This document shows, piece after piece, positions 11,840-20,323 of a stretch of DNA of 26,192 bases. The DNA is from an uncultured Christensenella sp. Lineage in GTDB: Bacteria > Bacillota > Clostridia > Christensenellales > Borkfalkiaceae. The translations under genes and the position numbers were made by a program. The stretch lies in NCBI GenBank assembly GCA_910578655.1, contig CAJTQE010000021.1, positions 1 to 26,192 on the forward strand. Reading direction: 5' to 3'. The notes under the pieces are model-generated. The model worked only from the letters and a program-made list of their open reading frames with translations, did no database searches and was not told where the DNA came from. Each line of letters opens with the position of its first letter. Within the stretch, counting starts at the first letter, position 1.

Positions 11840-14800
11840 TCATTTGTGGTCTTTCCAGTAGCAGCAGTCCTTATACTTCTTCCCCGAACCGCAGGGGCAG
11901 GGGTCGTTTCTGCCTATTTGCGTACTCTTATCCGCAACTTTGGGCTGAGCTTTGCCGTCGGCGTTTGTGAACAAGTCTTTGGGAGGTTCGGGTGCGTTGC
12001 CGACGTCCGGAGCATTATCCGCGTGTTGCTTGGGAGCGGCATTTTTTGCGCTTTCTTCGGCAATCTGTCTTGCGCGTTCTGCGGCAGACGGATCGGCTGC
12101 GCCCGGACGGGGCATAGGTCTGTTAGGTTGAATACGCACTATTCTGCCCTTTAAAAGTCTGGATACGGTAGTAGTTTGAATGCGGTCTATCATTTCCATA
12201 AACATATCGTAGCCTTCCTGCTTATATGCAATTACGGGGTCCTGTTGAGCATAACCGCGAAGTCCTATTCCCTTTCTGAGTTGATCCATTGCGTCGATAT
12301 GGTCAATCCAGTTTCTATCTACGGCGCGAAGAAGTTCGTTGCGCTCTATCTGATAATAATCGACCTGCATATTAGTTTCTTCGCGTATGTTGATTATCTT
12401 CTGTTCGTAAGCTTTGGTAACTTCTTTGTTGATTTTATTGATTGCTTGCAGATAATCCCATTTTTCAAGCATGTCGCGCGTTATCACGAAAGTACACTCG
12501 TCGGGATAAACTTTCTGCGCAAGCGCTTCGTTCAACGCGTTTTCGTCCCACTTTTCGGGCATCGCTTCAACGTTTACGGTTTCTGCAACTATTTTTTCGA
12601 TATAGTCGGGTATGAACTTCAAAATTTCTTCGTGAATGTTCTGTCCGCGCAATACGCGCATACGCTCGCCGTAAATGGTTTTACGCTGCTCGTTCATTAC
12701 TTCATCGTATTGAAGGGTGTGTTTTCTGATTCCGAAGTTTCTTCCCTCAATCGCCCTTTGTGCGTTTTCTACGCTGTTTGAGAGCATTTTAGACTGCAAA
12801 CACTGGTCGTCTTCTATCTTGAAAATTTCATAAAGCCGTTTCATTCTCTCGCCGCCGAACCTCTTTGCAAGGTCGTCTTCAAGCGAAATAAAGAATATCG
12901 AAGTACCGGGGTCTCCCTGACGTCCGCTTCGGCCGCGAAGCTGGTTGTCGATACGGCGCGATTCGTGACGTTCGGTACCGAGTATGCAAAGTCCGCCCGC
13001 CTCAACCACTTTTTCTTTTTCAGCCGAAGTTTCGGCTTTATACATATCGTAAAGTCGGGCGTATCTTTCCCTTGCCGTTACCTCTTCGGGCGTAAACTCT
13101 CTGTCGGCATATGAAATTGCCGTTTCTATCATATCGTGGTCGTAACCCTCTTCGCGCATACGCTTTTTAGCAAGGTACTCGGGGTTGCCGCCAAGTAAAA
13201 TATCGGTACCACGGCCGGCCATATTCGTTGCGATAGTAACCGCACCCAGTCTGCCTGCCTGCGCGACTATTTCAGCCTCGCGCTCGTGGTTCTTTGCGTT
13301 TAAGATGTTATGTTTTATTCCGTTTCTTCTAAGCAAACGTGAAATTTCTTCCGACTTATCTACCGTTATCGTACCGATAAGTATGGGTTGACCTTTTTCG
13401 TGGCGTTCGACTACTTCGTTGACGATAGCCTTTTTCTTTCCCTCTACGGTAGAATAAATCATATCTGCATAATCGATACGCTGAACGGGACGGTTGGTGG
13501 GAATTTCAACTACGTCAAGCGAATAGATAGTTCTGAATTCGTCCTCTTCGGTTTTAGCCGTACCCGTCATACCCGAAAGTTTATTGTAAAGGCGGAAATA
13601 ATTCTGGAAAGTTACGGTTGCGTGAGTTTTATTTTCGTCCTTGACCTTAACTTTTTCCTTTGCCTCTATCGCCTGATGCAAACCGTCCGAATACCTTCTG
13701 CCGTTTAACACACGTCCCGTAAATTCGTCGACGATAAGAATTTCGCCGTCGTCGGAAACGATGTAATCCTCATCACGGCTGAACAGCTCGTGCGCCTTTA
13801 GCGCCTGCTGAATGTGGTGGTTCAATTCTGCGTTTTCTATGTCGCCGAGATTAGGGATATTGAAGAAACGCTCCGCCTTTTCGGCACCCTTTTCGGTAAT
13901 GGTTACGGACTTATCTTTTCTGTCGATTATATAGTCCCAGTTTTGCATTTCTTGCAAGATTGCCGTAAGTCTGTCCTGTGCCTCCTGCTCCTTTTCGCTG
14001 AGTTCTTTTTTCTTGCGCGAAGGAGCTTTCTTTTCGGCGTCCTTTTTATCGTCGTCGAAACCGCCGGAAAGCGTGCGGACGAACTTGTCAACCTGTTCGT
14101 AAAGAACAGAACTTTGACCGCCCTTGCCGGAAATTATGAGAGGAGTTCTCGCTTCGTCGATTAATATAGAGTCAACTTCGTCGATTATACAGTAATTGAG
14201 TTCGCGCTGAACCATTGAAGGAATGGAAGTTTTCAGGTTGTCGCGGAGGTAATCGAAACCAAGCTCGTTGTTGGTTGCGTAGATAATGTCGCATTTATAT
14301 GCCTTTTGCTTTTCGTCGTCGTCCATTCCGGGGACGACTACGCCGACGGTAAGCCCCATAAATTTGTGGACTTTACCCATCCACTCGGCGTCACGCTTGG
14401 CAAGATAGTCGTTGACGGTTACGATATGCACGCCCTTGCCCGTAAGTGCGTTTAAGTACGCGGGCAATGTTGAAACAAGGGTTTTACCTTCACCCGTTTT
14501 CATTTCGGCAATTCTGCCCTGATGCAAGCAGATGCCGCCGACTATCTGGACGTGGAAGTGCTTCATTTTAAGCACGCGCCAGCTTGCCTCTCTTAAAGCC
14601 GCAAACGCGTCGAACAGAATGTCGTCAAGCGTTTCGCCTGCCGCAAGCCTGTCCTTCAAAATTTTGGTCTGACCCTTTAATTCCTCGTCAGACATAGCCG
14701 CATATTTCGGCTCTAATTCCTCAACCTGCAACGCAAGCTTATTCAGCTTTTTCAGGCTTTTTCTGCTGTCCGAACCTAAGATATATTTAATAAGTCCCAT
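11840..14800 (-). CDS. secA: Preprotein translocase ATPase SecA
   Basis: 986 residues. It drives secretory proteins through SecYEG by ATP hydrolysis. Seen in order: MKTGEGKTLVSTLPAYLNAL (Walker A, 100-107); YCIIDEVDSILIDEARTPL (Walker B); a lysine/glutamate-rich stretch near 250-280 (DDDKKDAEKKAPSRKKKE); GRGTDILLGG; RRIDNQLRGRSGRQGDPG; the C-terminal helical domains; and a SEC-C zinc tail NDPCPCGSGKKYKDCC at the extreme end. GGAG lies 5 bases before the ATG. It is first in the operon secA-small ORF-prfB-(repeat)-tsaD. Confidence 0.98.
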   Translation of the reverse strand: MGLIKYILGSDSRKSLKKLNKLALQVEELEPKYAAMSDEELKGQTKILKDRLAAGETLDDILFDAFAALREASWRVLKMKHFHVQIVGGICLHQGRIAEMKTGEGKTLVSTLPAYLNALTGKGVHIVTVNDYLAKRDAEWMGKVHKFMGLTVGVVVPGMDDDEKQKAYKCDIIYATNNELGFDYLRDNLKTSIPSMVQRELNYCIIDEVDSILIDEARTPLIISGKGGQSSVLYEQVDKFVRTLSGGFDDDKKDAEKKAPSRKKKELSEKEQEAQDRLTAILQEMQNWDYIIDRKDKSVTITEKGAEKAERFFNIPNLGDIENAELNHHIQQALKAHELFSRDEDYIVSDDGEILIVDEFTGRVLNGRRYSDGLHQAIEAKEKVKVKDENKTHATVTFQNYFRLYNKLSGMTGTAKTEEDEFRTIYSLDVVEIPTNRPVQRIDYADMIYSTVEGKKKAIVNEVVERHEKGQPILIGTITVDKSEEISRLLRRNGIKHNILNAKNHEREAEIVAQAGRLGAVTIATNMAGRGTDILLGGNPEYLAKKRMREEGYDHDMIETAISYADREFTPEEVTARERYARLYDMYKAETSAEKEKVVEAGGLCILGTERHESRRIDNQLRGRSGRQGDPGTSIFFISLEDDLAKRFGGERMKRLYEIFKIEDDQCLQSKMLSNSVENAQRAIEGRNFGIRKHTLQYDEVMNEQRKTIYGERMRVLRGQNIHEEILKFIPDYIEKIVAETVNVEAMPEKWDENALNEALAQKVYPDECTFVITRDMLEKWDYLQAINKINKEVTKAYEQKIINIREETNMQVDYYQIERNELLRAVDRNWIDHIDAMDQLRKGIGLRGYAQQDPVIAYKQEGYDMFMEMIDRIQTTTVSRLLKGRIVRIQPNRPMPRPGAADPSAAERARQIAEESAKNAAPKQHADNAPDVGNAPEPPKDLFTNADGKAQPKVADKSTQIGRNDPCPCGSGKKYKDCCYWKDHK

Positions 14801-14845
14801 ATTTACTCCATATTACAACAGGGCATAATACCCTATAATATTTTC

Positions 14846-14873
14846 ATTATATTTAATTGTACTATATTTTAAA
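14846..14873 (-). promoter_or_regulatory. Probable sigma-A promoter of secA
   Basis: On the minus strand TTTAAA (14873-14868), 16 bases, then TATAAT (14851-14846), about 45 bases before the secA ATG. The -35 match is moderate. It lies in an AT-rich stretch right after the ftsY terminator region. Confidence 0.55.
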
Positions 14874-14920
14874 CGATAAGTAAAATTCTTTTTCGGAAAA
14901 TTAAGGAAAAATTTAGTAAA

Positions 14921-14958
14921 ATATTCCCTGCCGTAAGTTTGCTTTCGGCAGGGAATAT
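14921..14958 (-). terminator. Intrinsic terminator after ftsY
   Basis: A perfect 13-bp stem (14946-14958 with 14921-14933) with a 12-base loop is followed on the minus strand by TTTTACTAAATTTTT. It lies 34 bases after the ftsY stop and closes the plsX-rnc-smc-ftsY block. Confidence 0.85.
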
Positions 14959-14992
14959 GTTAAATCAATTATTATATGATTTTACGCCGCAA

Positions 14993-15889
14993 TTAAATCA
15001 ATGCTTCGACGAAGTCTTCGGCGGAGAACTTCTCTAAGTCTTCAAGCTTTTCGCCCGTGCCGACAAAAGCGACGGGAATTGCAAGCTCGTTGCAAAGCGA
15101 CACTACGAAGCCGCCCTTTGCCGAGCTGTCAAGCTTAGTTAGCACTATGCCGTCGAGCTCTACGCTCTCGTCGAACACTTCCGCCTGATTTACGGCGTTG
15201 CCGCCGGTGGTTGCGTCAAGAATGAGTAATTTATAGAAATTATAGTCGGGGCATTCCCTCTGCACTGTGCGCGACATCTTTTTAAGCTCTTCCATTAAAT
15301 TGGCTTTGACGTGAAGCCTGCCCGCCGTATCGATTATTACAACGTCGGTATTTTTTGCCTTTGCGGACGACAGCGCGTCAAAGACAACCGCAGAGGGGTC
15401 GCTCCCCTCCTCGTGCTTGACGATACGCACTTTTGCCCTGTCCGCCCACACGGTGAGCTGGTCGGCGGCAGCGGCACGGAAAGTATCGGCAGCCGCAACC
15501 ACTACGCTCTTTTTCTGCGAAAGGAAATAATTTGCAAGCTTGCCTACCGTAGTCGTTTTGCCGACCCCGTTCACGCCTACAAGCATAATTATTGCGGGAT
15601 ACTTAATATCAAGCTGTTCCGCCTCCGTCAGCTTTTCCTCCAGAATGTCCTTTAAAAGGTCGGTGACGAACTGCTTGTCTTTAAGCTTTTCCTTTTTGGC
15701 TTCGGCTTTCAGCTCGTCGACTATTTCCCCGGCAGTGGTCACTGAAATGTCAGCGCCTATTAAAATTTCTTCAAGCTCGTCGTAAAATTCCGCATCCGGC
15801 TTATTTTTGGAAAACAGACCCGAGAGAGCGCCCGAAAGCCCCTCCCGCGTCTTTTTCATAGCATTTTTAAGTTTTGAAAAAAGTCCCAT
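14993..15889 (-). CDS. ftsY: Signal recognition particle receptor FtsY
   Basis: 298 residues, the short Gram-positive form with little acidic N-terminal domain. It docks SRP-ribosome complexes at the membrane as an SRP GTPase. The helical N domain spans about 1-95. The G domain has GVNGVGKTTTVGKLAN (105-120), DTFRAAAADQL, DTAGRLHVKANLMEEL, LDATTGGNAVNQ and LTKLDSSAKGG. GAGG lies 5 bases before the ATG. It follows smc across a 206-base spacer full of hairpins. ffh is not adjacent. Confidence 0.97.
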   Translation of the reverse strand: MGLFSKLKNAMKKTREGLSGALSGLFSKNKPDAEFYDELEEILIGADISVTTAGEIVDELKAEAKKEKLKDKQFVTDLLKDILEEKLTEAEQLDIKYPAIIMLVGVNGVGKTTTVGKLANYFLSQKKSVVVAAADTFRAAAADQLTVWADRAKVRIVKHEEGSDPSAVVFDALSSAKAKNTDVVIIDTAGRLHVKANLMEELKKMSRTVQRECPDYNFYKLLILDATTGGNAVNQAEVFDESVELDGIVLTKLDSSAKGGFVVSLCNELAIPVAFVGTGEKLEDLEKFSAEDFVEALI

Positions 15890-15917
15890 TATGACCTCGT
15901 AATTTCATATGATACTA

Positions 15918-16048
15918 CTGCGCAAGCAAAACCACGCTTTTGCGCAGCGCAACACAATTTGCGCATACCTGCGCCTCAGCAGTTTGAATTGGCGCAATTA
16001 TATAATAAGTTTGCTGTTAATATTGCGCCAAGAAAGGCAGCGCCTTTC
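15918..16048. repeat. Cluster of four GCGC-rich hairpins between smc and ftsY
   Basis: Inverted repeats in a row: 15918-15925 with 15940-15947 (CTGCGCAA/TTGCGCAG), 15947-15952 with 15959-15964 (GCGCAA/TTGCGC), 15989-15998 with 16022-16031 (TTGGCGCAAT/ATTGCGCCAA), and 16032-16038 with 16042-16048 (GAAAGGC/GCCTTTC). The word TGCGCA or TTGCGC recurs many times. There is no coding frame. It could be a palindromic repeat cluster, an attenuator upstream of ftsY, or an RNA-processing site. Confidence 0.7.
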
Positions 16049-16052
16049 AAAT

Positions 16053-16092
16053 CACGGAAAATTATGGCGCAGAATAGCCATAATTTTTCGTG
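16053..16092 (-). terminator. Long hairpin just after smc (possible weak terminator)
   Basis: 16053-16068 and 16077-16092 form a 16-bp stem with one mismatch and an 8-base loop, starting 4 bases after the smc stop. The minus strand downstream reads ATTTGAAAGG, which lacks a real U run. It may end or stabilise the smc transcript rather than act as a strong terminator. Confidence 0.5.
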
Positions 16093-16095
16093 AAC

Positions 16096-19000
16096 TTATT
16101 CTATCGTGTCGCCGCCGAGCTTGCTCTCAACCTCCGACAATTTGACGGAAACTATCTTTGAAACACCCTTTTCTTCCATAGTTACGCCGAAAAGAATGTC
16201 GGCGTTTTCCATTGTCGGTTTACGGTGCGTAATGACGATAAACTGCGTATCGGAAGAGAATTTTTTAAGATATTTGGCGTAACGCGCAACGTTAGCCTCG
16301 TCAAGCGCCGCCTCGATTTCGTCGAGTACACAGAACGGCATCGGACGCATTTTGATAATCGCAAACAGTATTGCGATTGCGGTAAGCGCACGCTCGCCGC
16401 CCGACAAAAGCGAAATTTTGGTAAGTTTCTTTCCCGGAGGGCAAGCGATAATTTCCACACCTGCGTTGAGGGGGTCGTCACAGTCGGTATAATCAAGCTG
16501 TAATTCCGCCCTGCCGCCTCCGAAAAGTTCTTTGAACGTAGTTTTGAAGTTGTCGTTGATAAGGTTAAAACCGTCGTTGAAGATTTTAAGCATTTCGGCG
16601 CGGATATCGTCAAGCGCGATAGTCAGGTCTGAAATGGCTTTTTCAAGGTCTTCCTTTTCAACGAGCATTTTTTCGTAACGCTCGTTCAGCTCGTCATACT
16701 CCTCAACTGCGTTATGGTTGACGGGTCCGAGCATAGTTATAGCGCGTTTTAAGTTTGAAATAGTTTGGTTGGCAACACCCGTATCGTAGCCCTCTTCCTT
16801 GTACTTCAAACAGCCTTCGTAATCTTCGCCGTATTCTTCTGAAATACGGGTCTGCAAATATTCAAGGTCGCTGTCTATCTTTTGAAGCGCTAAGGCAAGT
16901 TTGCTCTGCTCCTGCGCAAGTTCTTCCTTTTCCTTATAAGCCGCAAGGCGTTCGCTGTCGTAGTGCATTATGCGCTGATTAAGCTCTTCCTTGCGCTTTT
17001 GAACTTCGTTTACCTGACGGTTCAAATCGGCGACAACTTCCTGCTCTTCCTCAGAAAGCGCTGCTTTCTGTGCTGCGGTTGTAAAGCTTTGCATTTCAGC
17101 CTCGATTTGAGGTATGCTTGCTTTTGTGGTTTCAAGTCTTTCGGAAAGAGAAGCACGCTCCGTATTAAGACGCTTTACGTTTTCTTCGCCCGATTTAATA
17201 GCGCTTTCAAGCGAAGCAATTTCAATAAGTATACCGTTTAAACGCTCGGTTATTTCGGTGCGCTCGGAAGTGAGTTTGTCGTATTCCGCGCTCATATCGT
17301 CCATTGCAGACGACGCTTTATCTTTTTCCGCAGACAAATCTCTTTCGCCTTTGCTGACGCCGGAAAACTCGTCGTCAAGCCCCGTAAGCCTGTCCGTCAA
17401 CGCCTTTTGCGACTGACCGTAAGCGGCGTATTCGCTTTCCGCGTCGGTCACTGCCGAAAGCAGTGACGCCTGTTTTTCCGTAACGGCGGCAAGTTCCATA
17501 CGCGCGTCCTGCAAACGCTTTATTAAAAGCTGCTGCTCTTCGTTTGCTTCAGTCTTTTTGGTGTCAAGCTCCTTATGCCGCTCTTCCATACGCACAAGCG
17601 ACTGCTTTTTGGATTGAATACTTTCTTCTATTTCCTGTATCCTGCGCTCGTTTGCAAGCAGGTTGCCTGCAATTTCACGCTTTGAGCCGCCGGTCATAGA
17701 ACCCGAAGTTGAAATCACGTCGCCGTCCAAAGTTACTATTTTGAACGCGCGGGGATATCTTCTTGCAATTTGCGTGGCGTTTTGGATATTGTCGACAATT
17801 AATGTATTGCCCAAAAGATTATGTATTACGTTTTCGAATTTCTTGTCGTATTTAACGAGGTTGATTGCAAAGCCTATCGCGCCCGCGTCGCGAACCGCAG
17901 CCTTGATTTCGCTGCTTTCAACTCTCGGTCTGAGAGCGTCGATGGGCAGGAAAGTTACCTGACCGCCGCGCGTGCGTTTTAAGTATTCGATTAAATCTTT
18001 TGCGTCGTCACGCGTGTTGGTTACTACGTTTTGCATTGCTCCGCCAAACGCCGTTTCAATGGCAACTTCGTACTCGCCGTCGCAGCGGACTATATCCGCG
18101 ATAAGTCCGCCAATCTTTTGCGACAGATACATATCGTTTTTGGCTTGACTTAACAGCTTTTTAACCGAATAAGTATATCCGTCAAACCTGTCGCGCAGGG
18201 CGCGGCAAGTGGTTAAACTGTCGTTAAGGCTGGCAATTTGAGCCTGAGTATCGTACGTCTGACGGATCAGCTGATGTATTTTTTCTTCAATATCTCGGGC
18301 TTTTGCTTCGGCTTGTTCCAAAAGTTCGTTTTCGTTGCCCAAAAGCCCGTTGAGCGATTTGCTGCGCTCTATACTCGCGTCATATTCGCCCTTTACCGCG
18401 TCACGGCGCGCGTGAATTTTATCCATTTCGGCGGTTATCTCGGCAAGGCGTTCTTTTAAAAGATTTTTCTGTGCAGTAAGCGAACCCATATTTTCGCGCA
18501 TTTCGGAAAGGTCGGCAAAGGTGTCCAAAACCTTTTTCCTGTGTTCGCCCGTCATATATTCGTATTGGGCTATCTTTTGGGAAAGCTCTTCTATCTGCGC
18601 ACGGAAAGTATCGGTTTGTCCGCGTAAATTGTTTATTCTGTCGTTGTTGCGTTCCGCATATGCATCCGCGCGGCGGATTTCCCTGTCGATGTCGTCGATA
18701 CGCTTCGTAGAATAAGCGACGTCTTCCTGCGCAGCCGCAAGTTTCGCCTTGACCGAACGCGCCTTTTCGGTGAACAGTTTACTTTCTCCGCTTCTGTGTT
18801 CGATTCCGACTTCGTAGCGGCGAAGGCGCTCGTTCAAGTCTCTGAGTTCGCTGTCGGCGGACGCGATTTCGTCGCGGCGCGTCTGATACTCCGAAAGCAG
18901 TTTTTCGGAAAGTGCAGTCACTTCGCTTATTCGGTTTGCTATTTTGAACGCTTTCGCGTTCAAAGCTTCCTTTTCGCCAGCCGCGCTGTCGTGACGGACT

Positions 19001-19695
19001 ATGTACAAATTCATTTCGTGGTGGCGAAGCTGAGAATAGAGTTCTCTGTATTTAAGCGCGTTTTCCGAAGCGCGTTTCAACGGACCTATCTGCCTCTCGA
19101 CTTCCTGCATACGCTGCGCAAAGACGTACAGATTTTCCTTTGAAGAATTCAGCTTTCTTTCGGCGTCGGCCTTTCTGTCCTTGAATATGACGATGCCCGT
19201 AGCCTCTTCGAAAATAGAACGTCTGTCTTCGGGCTTGGCGTTCATAATCTGCTCTATTCTGCCCTGCCCTATAATGGAGTATCCCTCTTTCGCCGCGCCT
19301 GCGCCGTGCAAAAGCGCGGTCAGCACTTTCATACGCGAGGGCTGTTTATTTAAAAGGTACTCGCTGTCGCCGTTGCGGTAAAGGCGGCGGGTCATTTCAA
19401 CCTCGTCGCAGTCAATATCGAATATTCTTTTAGTATTGTCAAACGTCAGCGTTACTTCGCAAAACGACATCTGACGGCGCGCTTCCGTGCCGCCGAAAAT
19501 TACGTCGAGCATTTGTGAGCCGCGCATCATTTTTGCCGACTGTTCGCCGAGAACCCAACGTATAGAGTCTGCAACGTTTGACTTGCCGCAGCCGTTAGGC
19601 CCGACTATACAGGTTACGCCCTCTCCGAGCGGAATTACCGTTTTATCGGCAAATGATTTAAACCCGACCAATTGTATCTGTTTAAACTGATTCAT
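16096..19695 (-). CDS. smc: Chromosome segregation and condensation ATPase Smc
   Basis: 1199 residues, full length. It works with ScpA and ScpB to organise the chromosome. The N-terminal head has Walker A GPNGCGKSN (32-40). A first long coiled coil (about 165-500) leads to the hinge (KIGGLIADIVRCDGEYEVAIETAFGGAMQNVVT region, then GDVISTSGSMTGG). A second coiled coil follows, then the C-terminal head with the signature LLSGGERALTAIAILFAI and Walker B FCVLDEIEAALDEANV. The ATG at 19695 has AAGGAA 4 bases upstream and follows the rnc stop by one base; a longer frame that runs back into rnc is rejected. It precedes ftsY, a common Bacillota order. Confidence 0.97.
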   Translation of the reverse strand: MNQFKQIQLVGFKSFADKTVIPLGEGVTCIVGPNGCGKSNVADSIRWVLGEQSAKMMRGSQMLDVIFGGTEARRQMSFCEVTLTFDNTKRIFDIDCDEVEMTRRLYRNGDSEYLLNKQPSRMKVLTALLHGAGAAKEGYSIIGQGRIEQIMNAKPEDRRSIFEEATGIVIFKDRKADAERKLNSSKENLYVFAQRMQEVERQIGPLKRASENALKYRELYSQLRHHEMNLYIVRHDSAAGEKEALNAKAFKIANRISEVTALSEKLLSEYQTRRDEIASADSELRDLNERLRRYEVGIEHRSGESKLFTEKARSVKAKLAAAQEDVAYSTKRIDDIDREIRRADAYAERNNDRINNLRGQTDTFRAQIEELSQKIAQYEYMTGEHRKKVLDTFADLSEMRENMGSLTAQKNLLKERLAEITAEMDKIHARRDAVKGEYDASIERSKSLNGLLGNENELLEQAEAKARDIEEKIHQLIRQTYDTQAQIASLNDSLTTCRALRDRFDGYTYSVKKLLSQAKNDMYLSQKIGGLIADIVRCDGEYEVAIETAFGGAMQNVVTNTRDDAKDLIEYLKRTRGGQVTFLPIDALRPRVESSEIKAAVRDAGAIGFAINLVKYDKKFENVIHNLLGNTLIVDNIQNATQIARRYPRAFKIVTLDGDVISTSGSMTGGSKREIAGNLLANERRIQEIEESIQSKKQSLVRMEERHKELDTKKTEANEEQQLLIKRLQDARMELAAVTEKQASLLSAVTDAESEYAAYGQSQKALTDRLTGLDDEFSGVSKGERDLSAEKDKASSAMDDMSAEYDKLTSERTEITERLNGILIEIASLESAIKSGEENVKRLNTERASLSERLETTKASIPQIEAEMQSFTTAAQKAALSEEEQEVVADLNRQVNEVQKRKEELNQRIMHYDSERLAAYKEKEELAQEQSKLALALQKIDSDLEYLQTRISEEYGEDYEGCLKYKEEGYDTGVANQTISNLKRAITMLGPVNHNAVEEYDELNERYEKMLVEKEDLEKAISDLTIALDDIRAEMLKIFNDGFNLINDNFKTTFKELFGGGRAELQLDYTDCDDPLNAGVEIIACPPGKKLTKISLLSGGERALTAIAILFAIIKMRPMPFCVLDEIEAALDEANVARYAKYLKKFSSDTQFIVITHRKPTMENADILFGVTMEEKGVSKIVSVKLSEVESKLGGDTIE

Positions 19696-19696
19696 C

Positions 19697-20323
19697 TTAT
19701 TCCTTTTCCAAATATTTAAGCGCGTCTTTCGCCGCAAGCTGTTCGGCTTGCTTTACGCTGTCCGCTTCTCCGCGAAACGTTTGACCGCATAAAATAATTT
19801 TTACTTCAAATCTGTGTTTTTGCGCGTTCCCTATATCCGTGCGGATATATTCGGGAACGGCTTGTCCGTTGCCCTGCAACTTCTCTTGCAGTTTGCCTTT
19901 ATAGTTTTCAGTTGCGGAAACGGAAAAGTCGAGCGTGGAAAGCACGAAATTTTTTGCCGCTTGCAAACCGCCGTCAAGATAAATTGCCGCAGTAACCGCC
20001 TCGTACGCCGACGGAACCGCTTTTTTATTGTTTACGTCCATTTTGCCGCGAATGAGAAGTTTATCAAGCCCCAGCCGTTCGGAAACGGGCGTAAGGGCGG
20101 CATCCGAAACCAAAGCTTTGCGCCGTTCGGTCAATTCACCTTCGCTGTCCTCTTCCGAAAAAATACGTTCTGAAACAATAAATTCAAGTATCGCGTCGCC
20201 GAAAAACTCCAAAAGCTGGTTATTGTCCTCGGAGGCCGAAGCAACCGTCAGTGCGCGGCGAAGAAGCTGTTTATCTTTAAAGACGTAATTTATTGCTGCT
20301 TCGCACTGTCCGATATTATTCAT
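19697..20323 (-). CDS. rnc: Ribonuclease III with a substituted catalytic Asp
   Basis: 208 residues. RNase III cleaves double-stranded RNA, including rRNA precursors. The catalytic domain has NNQLLEFFGDAILEF (Glu39 and Asp43 of the signature) and SAYEAVTAAIYLDGG with Glu108. The residue matching E. coli Asp114 (a metal ligand, normally D-x-x-E) is Ser105, read clearly from the codon TCG. A double-stranded-RNA-binding domain covers about 140-208 (YKGKLQEKLQGNGQ ... QAEQLAAKDALKYL). The ATG at 20323, with GGTGG just upstream, is preferred to an upstream TTG; it overlaps plsX by 8 bases. It lies in the plsX-rnc-smc-ftsY run. Confidence 0.93.
   Translation of the reverse strand: MNNIGQCEAAINYVFKDKQLLRRALTVASASEDNNQLLEFFGDAILEFIVSERIFSEEDSEGELTERRKALVSDAALTPVSERLGLDKLLIRGKMDVNNKKAVPSAYEAVTAAIYLDGGLQAAKNFVLSTLDFSVSATENYKGKLQEKLQGNGQAVPEYIRTDIGNAQKHRFEVKIILCGQTFRGEADSVKQAEQLAAKDALKYLEKE

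Noticed and set aside
12176..12781. 201-residue frame on the + strand inside secA
   Set aside because: It is fully antisense to conserved secA sequence and has no Shine-Dalgarno or recognisable motif; it is a shadow of the codon bias.
19696..19737. 14-residue N-terminal extension of Smc
   Set aside because: It overlaps rnc and lacks a ribosome binding site; AAGGAA stands just before the ATG at 19695, where the conserved sequence begins.
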